From Geosiphon pyriformis (taxonomy: Eukaryota; Glomeromycota; Glomeromycetes; Archaeosporales; Geosiphonaceae), in assembly GCA_016748015.1 (NCBI GenBank), contig JAAOMT010000282.1, forward strand, positions 62,001 to 126,000: a stretch of 64,000 bases of DNA, given 5' to 3'. A model generated the notes under the pieces. That model had not been told where the DNA came from. It was given only the letters and a program-made list of their open reading frames with translations, and made no database searches. Below, in pieces: positions 49,081-60,776 of the stretch. Each line of letters starts with the position of its first letter. Positions within the stretch are counted from its first letter, which is position 1. The position numbers were made by a program, and so were the translations under genes.

Positions 49081-49544
49081 GATAAATATTTATTATAAAT
49101 TTAAATTTTTCATTATTTTTTACATTTTTTTATAAGTTTATTTGATTTTTGAGTTGTACTTTCTTAAAACATTTATTTGTAAAACTATTATTATAAATTT
49201 TAATAAGTTAACACAACTTAAACAATTTTTAATTAATTTAATAATAATAAATAAAATAAAAAAAGAAGTAATTTTTGTTTTTTACTAATTATAATATTAT
49301 TTATAAAAAATTGATTATAAAAAAATCATAAAAAATAAATTTTTAGTTGTTATTCTTATAATAATATCTTAAAACTATAGATATTATCAGATATTATAAA
49401 ATATTTACTTTAAATAACTTCTGATAAAATATATATAATCATTTTAAATATTTCTTTTTTGTTAATTTTTTGTTTACAAGTTTACTTAATTCAAGATTTT
49501 TAATAAATACATTAAATTTATTATAATTTTATTAATAAGTTAAT
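49081..49544. other. AT-rich DNA, nothing recognised
   Basis: Lies between the gypsy relic and the first ~655-bp repeat copy; probably the unreadable end of the same element. Confidence 0.35.
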
Positions 49545-50208
49545 GGATAATAAAAAAAACAGTATTATATAACAATAAAATAATCAAAAAAGTAATTCAA
49601 TTTTAAATGAACAAATTGATTTAATAAGAAATTAATATGTAAAATTAGTTTTATAAATATCTTAGTTGTTATTCTTTTTAAAGGTAATAAGAAAGTTTAA
49701 AGATAAAAAAATAGTTTGTATTGTTAATAAAAAATAACATATTAATATAATTCTATGTTTTATGTTAGTATTTTTAGAATTTAATATTAAAAATTAGTTG
49801 TATTTTTTAGTAAATATTTATACAATATACTTTACAAAAACTAACAATTATACAAATCAAGAAAAAAAAATAATAAAAGAGAAATAAAGAGTTAATATTA
49901 TTGTATTAATCTAAGTGTGATTTAAATGTAAATTTTTTTTACGATTTCAAAAAATCTTGCTTATATTCTTAAAAAAAGATTAATAATTAGATTAATGATT
50001 ACATTAATAATTTAGTTAATAATTAAATCAATAATTAAGTCAATAATTAAATCAATAATTAAATTATTGATCAGATTAATAATTATATTAATAATTAATT
50101 CTAAAAATAAAATGGCTAATTTAATGATATTAGTAATTAATAAATATAACTAATTATAGCTAAATAAATAAATAAAAGCTAAAAAGTAAAAAATTCAACT
50201 ATAACAAT
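49545..50208 (+). repeat. ~655-bp dispersed repeat, copy 1 (probable LTR)
   Basis: Aligns colinearly with 54280-54930: shared blocks include ACAGTATTATATAACAATAA, TTAGTTGTATTTTTTAGTAA, ATATACTTTACAAAAACTAA, TTAATTCTAAAAATAAA and TAAATAAATAAATAAAA. Differences are mostly C/T, G/A and small indels. It contains the 12-13 bp tandem array at 49975-50105. Length, orientation and its place after a gypsy pol relic suggest an LTR. Confidence 0.6.
49975..50105. repeat. 12-13 bp tandem array (ATTAATAATTAR)
   Basis: About ten units of the type RTYAATAATTAA follow one another without unique spacers. The same array is at about 54710-54826 in the second repeat copy, so it is a built-in part of that repeat. 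Confidence 0.65.
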
Positions 50209-51388
50209 ATTATTAATTTGTAAAATCTTTTTTATATATATATTATAATAAATTATATTAATATAATATATAAATTTAAGCTTACTAGCAATATTAAATC
50301 TTATATAATTTATTTTTTTAAGTAATAATATGAAAATTTGATAATAAATATTTTTACATATTTCCATATTTAATAAAATACATTGTAAAAATATAATAAA
50401 GTGTTTTAGAATTTTGTATGATTTTTATTATTATTGTTAATACCTTTTTGTATATTAATCTATTAAAAAGTGAATAAATATATTTAAATTTGAGATTATA
50501 ATTTTAATTACCGTATAAAAGAATTTTTTATTGTTGTGCTGCAATCTGTATATAAATTTTATTGCAATTTTTAATTCTCTTTTTCTTAAGTATTTTATTT
50601 TACAATTATATACATTTGTAAAAAAAATAAAAAATTTTTCTATATTGTTTTGCATATATAATTTAACTTTTTTATACTAATTTTAGACATGTTTTTCAAA
50701 GACTTTTATGGAATTTATTTATAATAATACAATTTATCTTTTTTATTTTTATTTTTGGCTGATATATATTTTAGATTTTTTATTATTTTATTAATTATTT
50801 TATTGACACTTAAAAATTCTTTATAGTTTTTCAAAAAATAGATATTTATAAGTTTTGTAATTATTCTATTTTTTTTGATGCTTTCTTCATATAATGTACT
50901 TTTGTTAAGTTTTTTTTGAGCTTTGAAAATGGCTTTGATTTTAAAAAGTTTTACACATAATAACATATTTACGTAAGAGATTTGTATTTATTCTATTCTT
51001 TTGAATAAAAAAAATTTTGTCATATGAGTTATTTTAAGACTTAACATCAAACAAGCTTAAAGATTATCTGTATTTAAATATTAATTATGCTTATTTAAAA
51101 AACTTGAATAGTAAGCAGCTCAAAAATTTCTATTATATTATATATAACTTGTCTTAAAAACTTAACATTAAACAAGCTCAAAAATTATTAATGTTTTAAT
51201 ATTGACTATATAAAACCACTCTGTAATAATTATTAACAATAGTTACACAAATTTTTATTATTTTCTAAGTAAATAATTATATGTTTTTTTTAAATTCAAG
51301 AAAATATTAAAGAATAAGTTATTTTTATTTGCTAAATACTAAATTCAAAAAGTTTTTATAATTTTTACTATACTATATTCATAATATA
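50209..51388 (-). other. AT-rich DNA with minus-strand ORF remnants
   Basis: Three short minus-strand frames (50179-50367, 50455-50655, 50715-50966) lie in a row and may be one decayed ORF. The best piece reads LFKIKAIFKAQKKLNKSTLY and KNYKEFLSVNKIINKIIKNL. Lys/Asn/Ile/Tyr bias is extreme; no domain is recognised. Probably an old transposon protein. Confidence 0.3.
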
Positions 51389-52602
51389 CAGTGTGTTGCA
51401 AAAAAAATTGAACAGAAAAAAATAATCACTGTGCTTTATCCAATGCACCAAAAGATATAAATTATATACTATCAGAAAGCCAAAAAGCACATGATTTTAT
51501 TAAAGAAAAATTTAATATGATATTCTTTCTTCCTTATTCGCAATTTTCATTTCACAATGGTGTTCATTGATTCCACTAACTCAATTAGAGTAGATCAGAG
51601 AATATCTCTCCACTCTTCCTTCATAAACTGCTCTAATTCATCCCAATTTTTGGGCATACGATTCTCCACATTCCTTTTTACAATAGCCCATAAGTTTTCA
51701 ATGGAATTCAAGTCAGGACTATTAGATGGCCAAGCTATAACTTTAGGCATATTCTTTTGAAGAAAGGCTTTGGTTAGATGGCTTGTGCTTTGGGTTATTG
51801 TCCCTAACATTCTTCTTATCTTAGATAAATGTTCACAAATAATTTTTACATAGAACTTAACATCTATTATTTGGGTAAAACAAAATAAACTTACCTTTTA
51901 TTTCTCATAAAAACCACTCCACGCCATAATTTTTGTTCGATCTTTTGATATAGCATGAATTGGTCGTTGGCCTTTATACCAACGTTCTACTGTATTTAAG
52001 AATAGACAAAAAGCTGTTTCATCTGAAAAAACAGTTTTTTTCCAATTATTATTAAAATGTTCTTGAGCCCACTTTACACGATTTTCCTTGTGGAAATTGG
52101 TAAGCATTAGAGTTGCCAAAGGCAAGTCTTTTTTATATTCATAATTAATTAAATGCCTTTGGATAGTACTAGGAGAAACGTCTACATTTTTTTTTGCTAA
52201 TTTTATTTTCAAAGTCCTCAAAGATATTGGAAAATCTCGATGGAGGTATTATCCTAATGTTCGTGATGCATCTCCTTTAATTTTTCGTGGCCGACCATTT
52301 CCACCCACATGCTCTACCATTCTTGTTTTTTCGAGTTTTTTAAGGATATTATAGATAGTAGAGCGTGGTATATTTGTTCACTGTTTTATTTCAGTTGTGT
52401 TTTGACGCTGTATTTTTTGCTTGGAAGGTAGCATTGTGCAAGAAAATTTCTAAAAAAATTATTAGTAAAACGCGTAAAAAAAATTTATCATATTTAGCCA
52501 CTTATCTTAGCATTCCCTTCCTAATTCAACCATTACAAACTAACTAAAATTGGTTAAACTGTATCAAGTTTTGTGATGTCCAATTTTTTTTGCAATACAC
52601 TG
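51389..52602 (-). mobile_element. Tc1/mariner DNA transposon, complete ends
   Basis: A 1214-bp element with 26-bp terminal inverted repeats: CAGTGTGTTGCAAAAAAAAT at 51389 and, on the other strand, CAGTGTATTGCAAAAAAAAT from 52602; two mismatches by eye. TA dinucleotides flank both ends (51387-51388 and 52603-52604), the duplicated target of this superfamily. The transposase is on the minus strand and broken. Ends near intact suggest recent arrival relative to the surrounding relics. Confidence 0.9.
51595..52470 (-). pseudogene. Tc1-type transposase (DD34E), broken
   Basis: Mostly one minus-strand frame. N-terminal helix-turn-helix: IPRSTIYNILKKLEKTR and GGNGRPRKIKGDAS (about 52270-52375); second helix-turn-helix part LAKKNVDVSPSTIQRHL; first catalytic Asp in VFSDETAFCLF (about 52010-52040); second Asp in a DNNPKH segment (about 51785-51805) that now sits in a neighbouring frame; Glu in WPSNSPDLNSIENLW (about 51660-51710). 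Counting from that Asp gives 34 intervening residues, as expected for Tc1. Stops: TGA in the first helix-turn-helix, TAA near 52250 and TAA at 51898-51900, plus the small frameshift beside DNNPKH. It would bind the inverted repeats and cut and paste the element; now inactive. Confidence 0.85.
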
Positions 52603-52604
52603 TA

Positions 52605-54279
52605 TATTATTATCAGTTTTGATAATCACATTAAGCCATCAACCAAGTCTTAACTGATCTTTTTTTACAGATTAATTCATTCTACAGTTCATCTTTTGGT
52701 CAATAATTTGTTAATATAAAAGACCAAAAATAGTATTATTTATATAGTAATAATAAAATTTACATAAAGTTCATTAGACTACAAAAAAAATTAGACCAAC
52801 ACAAAAAAACAAATATATAAAAAAAAAAGTAGAATGTAAAAAATTAAGATAAAATTTTTTAAAAAAAGAAAAATCAATATATTTATTTAATCTTAATAAG
52901 ATTTATTAAAAATATAACTAAATAAGGTATAATCTTTATTAAAAAATGAAATAAATTTATGTAATAAGAAATAATAATAATTATGACATTAAAAAAAGTA
53001 GTGCTGTCTAAAAAACTAAGCTTAAAAATAATAAAAAACTTATCTTATAAGTTTAAATATTAAAAGAAAAAAAAATTATATTTTTTAATAAAAAACTATT
53101 TATATTAAAGATCATTATTCAGATTTTATTTATTATTATTCAAATAATATTTACTGTTATTTTTGTTTAATTAGTAGTTTTATATTATAGCTAAATAAAT
53201 AGATTTATATTATTTTAAATAAAATAGCTTATTTAATATTATTTTCTATTAATAAATAGGTTATATTATATTTAAACAAGTAATTTTACATTTTTTAAAA
53301 TAAAATAGCTTATTTAATGTTGTTTTCTATCAACAAATAATTTTATATTATACTTAAATAGATGGTTTTATGTTATTTTAAACATATATATTGATTTTGT
53401 TTTATATAGAATTTAAATTTTAAATAAAATTATCTGTTTAAGTATTATGTCTTATTTAATTTTTAAAATCCAAAATTTTGATAATATTTAAAAACATTGA
53501 ATATTATTAATAAAAAACCAATTAAAACTTGAAAACAAAAAAAAATTACAAGATTAAAACATTAAAAAATAAATAATCTTTATATTTTATAATATTTTTT
53601 AGAAAATAATATAAGGCTTGCTATTAAAATAACTTGTTTATCTAAAATAACATTTTAAACATAAGTTAAATTTTATTCAATACTTAATTTATGACCAATA
53701 TTTAAAGATAAAAATAAGTTGGTGAAAAAATTTGTATTTATTTTTATTACTTATTTTTTAGACAATAAAAATTCAATTTTTTATTTTTGAAAAAATTCTT
53801 TAAAATTCATTTCGAATTACTTATTAAAAAGAATTAAAAATTCAAATTTTTTAAATATATATAATAATATTAATTTCTAAAGCAATTAATAATATAATAT
53901 CATAAAAATTAAATCTTAATGTTAAAAAAACTTTTTTTATAATTAATTAATCAATTTTTAAATTCAAAATGCTTTAAAATTTGTGATTATTATTAAATAG
54001 TTAGTTTTTTTTATGATAATTATTATTGCTTATTTAAAATGTTAATACACTTTGATAGTTTTTTGATAATTTTAATAGTTAAAAGATTATTTTTATTACT
54101 TATACTTAATCTTATAAATTGTAATTTATAATTTATCAACTATATTATACAGATTAAGCATTTTATTAATTATATATATTATATAATTTACTAATATTAT
54201 AAATATTAAACAGTTTTATAGTAAAATATTTTATTTGTAATAATAATAATATAATTAGATATAATAAGTCAATAAATAG
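52605..54279. other. AT-rich DNA, no gene
   Basis: Nothing coding seen. It contains the 81-bp tandem repeat at 53165-53400. Confidence 0.45.
53165..53400. repeat. 81-bp tandem repeat, about three units
   Basis: TTTTATATTATAGCTAAATA (53178), the diverged GGTTATATTATATTTAAACA (53259) and TTTTATATTATACTTAAATA (53340) are spaced 81 bases apart, and AAAATAGCTTATTTAATRTT recurs at 53221 and 53302. Units differ mainly by transitions. Confidence 0.65.
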
Positions 54280-54930
54280 CAAAAAAACAGTATTATATAA
54301 CAATAAAAAAGTAATTTAATTTTTAATAAGCAAAGTGAATTAAATATGCAAAATTAGTTTTATAAATATTACAGTTGTTATTTTTTTAAAAAGATAACAA
54401 AAAAATCTAAAGATAAAAAAATAATCTATATTATCAACAAAAAATAACACATTGGTATAATTTTATGCCTTATATTGGTGTTTTTAAAAATCAATATTAA
54501 GTATTAGTTGTATTTTTTAGTAAAATTTTTATTTAATATACTTTACAAAAACTAATAAACATATAAATCAAGAAAAAAAAATAAAAAAAATAGTAAAAAA
54601 AATAAAAAAGTTGATATTATTGTATTAATTTTGTTTTAATGAATTTGATCCAAATTTAAATAAATTTTTATAGTTTTAAGAAGTCTTATTTATATACTCT
54701 TAAAGAAAGATTAATAATTAAGTCACTAATCATATTAATAATTTAGTTAATAATTAGATTAATAATCAAGTTAATAACTAAATAAATAACTAAATTAATA
54801 ATTACATCAATAATTAATTCTAAAAATAAAGTGGCTAACTAATAATATTAATGGTTAATACATATAAATAACTATAATTAAATAAATAAATAAATAAAAC
54901 TAGAAAGTAAAAGTTTTAACCATAACAACA
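54280..54930 (+). repeat. ~655-bp dispersed repeat, copy 2 (probable LTR)
   Basis: Second copy of the 49545-50208 repeat, same orientation, including the 12-13 bp array (about 54710-54826). No gypsy coding relic could be recognised between the two copies, so this may be a solo LTR or one end of a different insertion. Confidence 0.6.
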
Positions 54931-55814
54931 AAATATCTATGAAATTTAATATTAAACTAATGGTATTTAATTTAATTTTGATAATTCTTAAAGAAAATTA
55001 ACTAAATAAAAGAATAGATAAATGGTTCTTTATTATTTAAGTAAACTAAATTAATTTAGTCAAAAAAAAAAAAGCATTTTTTTAATGTATAATTTCATAG
55101 TTTTTTGGTCATTAAAGATAATAAATTCAATTTAATACCAATAAAACCAAATTTCAATCGTATAGTATTTATTATTAAGTATGAAAAAAAACTTTTATAT
55201 ATACAAAAATTAATGACCATCTCTTAATTCTAGTTTTTACTTTTTTTAAAAAAGTTGATGATATTATTTGGTAATGCTTTACTACAATTAGTTATTAAGC
55301 ACTTAGAGTAAAGATTTAGTATAATCTTCAAGTTTAAGTTATGATTTATTATTAATACAAACCTGTTTTAAACATTGAGAAAGTTGAAGTAGCAAAAGTC
55401 TTTTTAAAATGAGTATTTTTTGTTTATTTTAATAATAATAATAATAATAATAATTTTTTAAAAAAAATGATATACTGTACCTGGTTTTTGTCAAAAGTTT
55501 TTTCTGAATGACACCAAAAAGTCTCACTTTTTGGGGTCAACCAAAACTTCTGCGCTGCTATGGACAAATTTTACATCCTTATATTTGGTGGTAGTTTTGG
55601 CTTATTATATCCTTTACTAGTAAATCTTATTACTTTGGAAATTTGGTTAATTTTCGAATCATGATTGACCATATGTCACAACTCCTATAGACGTGTTGTC
55701 CTTAAATATCTGGAAAGGCTAAGTGCTGTAAGTTAGGCATACATTTTGGAATAACAAAATTTATTTAAGAAATCCTAAACATTTTAAAGATTCCATTTTC
55801 AGAATGCATGAAAA
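54931..55814. other. AT-rich DNA with (AAT)n and a hairpin
   Basis: An (AAT)n run lies at about 55430-55453. At 55511-55538 GACACCAAAAAGT, CTC, ACTTTTTGGGGTC forms a 13-bp-arm hairpin with one mismatch. The composition jump at 55470 suggests the edge of an inserted or formerly coding sequence. Confidence 0.45.
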
Positions 55815-56700
55815 ATATAGGGAATTAAGCATACCATCACCAATACTATAGAAATCAAATAATCCGGTGGCTCTGAATCAATTGATATAACAAGTTCAGT
55901 GATAACCTTTTGTTGAAATTTAACATACATTTAATAAATCTTTTTGAGAATCTTGACATCAGTCACTTCTCAATAATCTATTAAGACTGCTCCATCTCCT
56001 TCGAGGTTTTTTTTTAATGATTCTTCATTCTCAGCGAATGGGATTATAATTAAAGCTTTTCCTCACGATACCCAACTTTTGAATTAAACCATAGAATTTT
56101 GATTGAGTTGTGTTAAAAAAATTCATTAAGCAATCTTTCTTGGAAAAAATTACCTAAAGTTAATTCGTTTGAATTTTTGAAGTTTTTTATGATAAGAAAT
56201 GGCTTTATAAGCTATTTTAGCAATAAACTTGAATACTTCTTTTTCTTTTGCATTTGCGGGTAATATTTGCGATCTTCAGCCACTGATGCATGTATTTGGG
56301 TTTTCACATTACTATTATAATTTGAGGTAAAGATATTCGCCGATTCAGCATTAGAAAAATAGAATTTTAGTTGTGAAACCTTGATTGCTTGTGATTTGTG
56401 TAAGGTTAGTTTCAGGTAAATGTGGTGTTCTCAATAACGTTTTTCAAATTCATTTGATCATCGATTAATTTATCAATGTTTGAGAAAATCTCTTCATCCT
56501 TTCCATTAATTTTGAATTCTTTTGGCTCCCAAACATTCGACAATAGAGAACTATCATTTAGAATAAGACCATTGAACAAATTTAGGTATGGAGATGTTGG
56601 TTCATTTCATAAAACGTTGCCTCCATTTTCATATGAAACAAAACCTACTAAAACATTATCACCAATGTCACTTTCAAAGGTTTGAACTGGTTTGGCCTAA
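55815..56700 (-). pseudogene. unrecognised frameshifted protein-coding relic
   Basis: Minus-strand reading gives successive protein-like blocks in shifting frames: TFESDIGDNVLVGFVSYENG, LNLFNGLILNDSSLLSNVWE and NIDKLIDDQMNLKNVIENTT (56460-56700), then SQLKFYFSNAESANIFTSNY and TQIHASVAEDRKYYP (56250-56440), KEVFKFIAKIAYKAISYHKK (about 56170-56250), IIIPFAENEESLKKNLEGDG (about 55990-56065) and KFQQKVITELVISIDSEPPD (about 55860-55930). At least three frame changes and several TGA/TAA codons separate them, so it is dead. The total is about 290 codons. I recognise no domain; it looks like a multi-copy lineage-specific protein. Confidence 0.5.
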
Positions 56701-59700
56701 ATTATTGACCAAAAATTGCACAAAATAAAAGCAATGAAAGCTGGAATAAATAGCGTTTCAAAAATAAATTTGTCATTTAGGTTTTTTGAAATTAAAGTCA
56801 ATTGTGAATAAGACAAGAAAGATGAACAGAATTTTTCGAACTCGTCCATGCTTCAAAAGATCAACAAACATATGAAGGTTTATTCATAGAATTCAAATCA
56901 TGATACTATTTGTATTAATAACTAAAAAAGATTGTTTGCCTTTACACAATTCATCAGTGGAAGTTTTCTCAAATAAAACTATCGGTCTTTAAGTAATTTA
57001 GAGTAACTTCTTCTGAATGAAAAAAATTTTAAAAATTTGGGAAAATTTCTCAACATTATATAAGACTTGGTTGATAAATATTTCTTTCATTATCTTAAAA
57101 ATTGAAAGAAAATTTTATTTAAGATTATGAGTCTTGTATCAATATTTGGATTAGTTTTTTTGCTTGATAACACTTTTTTAATCATTAGTTAAATGAAATA
57201 AAAATAAAAATTGCAATTTTAAAATCCTTTATCCTATTTTAAATCCAAAAATCAAGAGATTTATAATTTAATATTATTTCAAAAAAAAATTTCGGGAATT
57301 ATGGCAAAACTTGAGAGAATTTTTGAAGTCGAAAAGCTTGAATGAATTATAAAACCACTTAAAATTTTCGAAAATTGATTTTATTATCAAAAAAAATAGT
57401 TTCAAGTAACTTGATATTATCGTATATATCTGATAAAATACACAAGTTTTTTATATTTTTGACAACTACTTATTATTAAATTTAAAAAGAATAGAACCAA
57501 AATTTTGATAATAGACAGAAATTTAAAATTAAACAAGTATTTTTTTGTATTAAATATTTTTATCTAATTAAAATATTGATAATTGAAAAATTATTTCACT
57601 CTGAAAATTTTAAAAGAGATTAAAATTTTTAAAATGTTATGTCCAATTAACTAAATTTAAATATTAAATTTTATTATAATTTTTAAAAATATTATTTTTC
57701 AGCCTTATAAAATTGTTTATAAATGTATCATTACTATTTTATATGAAAAATTTGATATAAAGGTTGAAATTAGAATATTTTTTTAGAAGCTTGCAAATAT
57801 CATTCCATTATTTAAATTTTTTAAGACTTTTGGAGTTGAGATACTTGTAAGTATATAAAGAGAAATTTTTTTTAATTTAACAATATTATTGCTTTCATTA
57901 TAGTCTATATTTTGAGAAGAACATAAAAAATTGGGAAAGTTCAAATATTCAAAACCAATGATATTTTAGAAAAAAAGCCAAGTCAAAAATTGCTCAATAG
58001 TTTTTAATATAATTTAAATATTTGATCAGACAAAATATTGCTTTAGAAAATCCTTTATCTTAGGATCTTTGAAATCTTCTAGGCTTAAAAATTTAAAATT
58101 GTTTTGAATACTCATAGTAGGATTCATAAAAGTGTATAATTTAAGTTTACAACTATTTTTACTGAATGCATAATTACTTATTTGTTTAAACAAAAAACTT
58201 CATGCTATATATAAACTTTCTAACTTTCAAAAATTTTTAATGTAATTAACTTATTCTAATGTTAAATCTTTTCAATATGGAAATTTTATTTTTTTCATTG
58301 GGTCAAATAAAAAATTTCAGATCAAAAGATTATAAGACATGATACACTTCTTATAAATTATCAAAAGTATTTTCTGTGATCTCATTCTGTTTGCTTATAT
58401 ATTTTCGTCATTTTGTGTTTTCAAATACCAAGTTTACATATCTAAGAAAAAATGAATTTAGCTGGCCAAAAAAAACATTTTTTATTAAAAGACTCTTACA
58501 ATTTAGCTCAAACTTATTTTAAAAATGAAATCTAATTAATTGACCAGATTTTAGCTTCAAAAAAGTAGCTGCAGGCAAAATTGGTTTCCAGAAGTAAATT
58601 TGTCAAAGAAATTTTATTTAAAACCAAATTTTTTCACATTACAATAAGTGCATTTTCTGCATAAGGAGCATCTTATCAACAAATATTTGAAACCAATTAA
58701 TTATGTGTTTTATGTGGTTCTGGAAACGCTAAAGTTTAGGGTCAATAATTTTTTTTTTTATATGAGTTTCCAGAAAGGAATAAAAATTCAAGAGAATTTA
58801 ATAATTCTAACAGTAATTACCTTTAGTGGTTTTGACTATAAATCTGATTGCGTAGATGATTAATTTAAAAAAAATTATTGGGATGTTGTCTCTTAGCTGT
58901 ATCTTGAATGGAAATTTGTTTCTAAACTATTTTATTGCTGTTTGAAAAATTCACAGCCTAATTTTGGAAAAATTTACATCGTTTAATTAACCAAAATAGC
59001 CAAGAAAAACCTTATAAATATGTAATATATTGCTTTTTTTATTTGAAAATTGCATTATTGTAAACATTCTGTATATAATTTTTCTAAATTTTTAGTGTTT
59101 CAATATTTTTTAAAAATAATATATGTTTATACTGTGATTAATAATAATAACATCATTATTAAACGTTATTAATTTAAGCCATTGATAATTTTTTAAAGTG
59201 TCATAATAAGATTTTTTCATTAACAAAACGCGAGATTCTTCAAGTTTAAAATTTTAAAATTTGTATTTTTTGCTAATGCTAATTTAGTTAATAAAACGTG
59301 CAATTATAAAAATTCACAATCACTTTATTATTATTATTATTATTATTATAATCATCAGAGATTTTGATTCAAGTCATGGTTCAATATGGCATTTAATTCA
59401 TAAAACCCCTTTTATCAACTTACCAAGTATGAATTGTATCATTAAAAAAGCAACTGGATTTTGATACTGCACGAATACACGATTATTATTTTTCGAAAAA
59501 ATAATTACTTGGCAGAAATAGGTTCCAATCAACTTTGTTATTGATTGTTTTTTTTACTTTTTCTATTGTGGAAATTCATTCACCTGAAATAATTTAACCC
59601 GGTGAACTAATTGTTTTTCAATAATCAAGTAAACTTGGATGTTCCTAGCTAGTTTATTTATTTACCTTGAAAGAGAACAGATATGCAAAAAAACGTTAGA

Positions 59701-60482
59701 CTGTTTGTTTGCTTGTTTGTTTTTTTGTTTGACTTTGATCGTTTACTGGACAGCTAATTAAAGTTTATCTTTTTTAATATATATTAGATCATATCTCCAA
59801 ATCAGGCTAACCAAAGTTTAAAGAAGAGTAAGTGATATCATTAGCTTACAAACAAAGCAAAATAAATATAGATTTTATAATTCTTTGATTTTGATTTCAG
59901 GAATTGCTTATCACTATTTAATTTAATATCTAACTAAAAATTGAAAACTGAAATAGAACTAAGGTCTTTTTTATATTTTCCTTTAGGCAGTCTCAAATAA
60001 TAAAATCAACAACTTTTCTGATCTTTGGGTTGGATCGTATTTGAACATTACAATTAGAGAAAGATTAAAAGCATAATTTATATGATGTTAATAGAATCAA
60101 GTTAATTAATAAGTCGAAAAATCTTTAAATAGTAGATTTCGTCATAAAATATTTCTTTTATTTTTCCTATCCCTCCCGAATGAAAAATATTTAATTGAGA
60201 TCTTCAAAAAGGTAAGAGGCTAAATATTCTTGATCCCGTCTTGTTAAAATTAATAATAATGCATCGATAAATTTTAATTTAAAAGTGAAATCATAAATTT
60301 ATTAAATCCTTTTCAAGCTAGAATCAAACTAGAAATTTTTTTCTATAAAACAAGGTCGAAGGCTCACCAAAAAGAAAGCACCTTTGAAATCAATCAATTA
60401 AATCAACAAATATTCCTTAAAAACATTAAATTTTTCACTAAATAACTTTTTTGCTTTTCCTACCAATTTTAATTTTTCCAAA
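56701..60482. other. AT-rich intergenic DNA, no gene seen
   Basis: No defensible ORF; the 71-codon frame at 58648-58863 has no motif. Simple repeats: (ATT)n at about 59326-59348 and a (GTTT)n-like run at about 59700-59733. The last 200 bases are the promoter and leader of the small secreted-protein gene. Confidence 0.5.
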
Positions 60483-60776
60483 ATGTTGAACCTACGATTT
60501 GCCCTTGCATTTCTTATTTTTTTGGTGGCAACAATTCTTCCCGCACATATCTTCGTCTCGGCTCTACCGGCTCCAATTACCGCGAAGAGGAACCCTGATG
60601 GCTTGCTTAGTGTTGTTAAAAGGGGTATTACTGATGGTACTGTCGGATATTTTCCTTACAGTAATATCCTGAGTGTTGTTGGCAACGGGAGTAATGATAA
60701 TGCCGGGAATAATAATAGTGTCGGGGTCTTGAATAATAGTAATATCGGGATTAATAGAAATAAAATCGGAGGATAA
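60483..60776 (+). CDS. small secreted protein with Kex2-like sites
   Basis: An intact 97-codon ORF with a good ATG context (TTCCAAAATGTT). Residues 1-27 form a textbook signal peptide: short basic start, hydrophobic core FALAFLIFLVATIL, and a small-residue cleavage zone near VSALPA. Two Lys-Arg pairs follow (ITAKR at about 35 and VVKR at about 48), typical Kex2 processing sites. They would release NPDGLLSVV and a C-terminal peptide starting GITDGTVGYFPYSN that ends in an Asn/Gly-rich stretch. LLSVVK and ILSVVG are similar short repeats. No cysteines are present. By architecture it is a candidate secreted effector, signalling peptide or pheromone-like precursor; no family was recognised and the function is unknown. 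No intron is needed. Confidence 0.7.
   Translation: MLNLRFALAFLIFLVATILPAHIFVSALPAPITAKRNPDGLLSVVKRGITDGTVGYFPYSNILSVVGNGSNDNAGNNNSVGVLNNSNIGINRNKIGG

Noticed and set aside
49975-50105. CRISPR-like array of short repeats
   Set aside because: Units are directly adjacent without unique spacers, AT-only, degenerate, and part of a larger dispersed repeat in eukaryotic DNA.
58648-58863. 71-codon plus-strand ORF
   Set aside because: Phe/Ile/Lys/Asn-rich, no motif, no splice partner.
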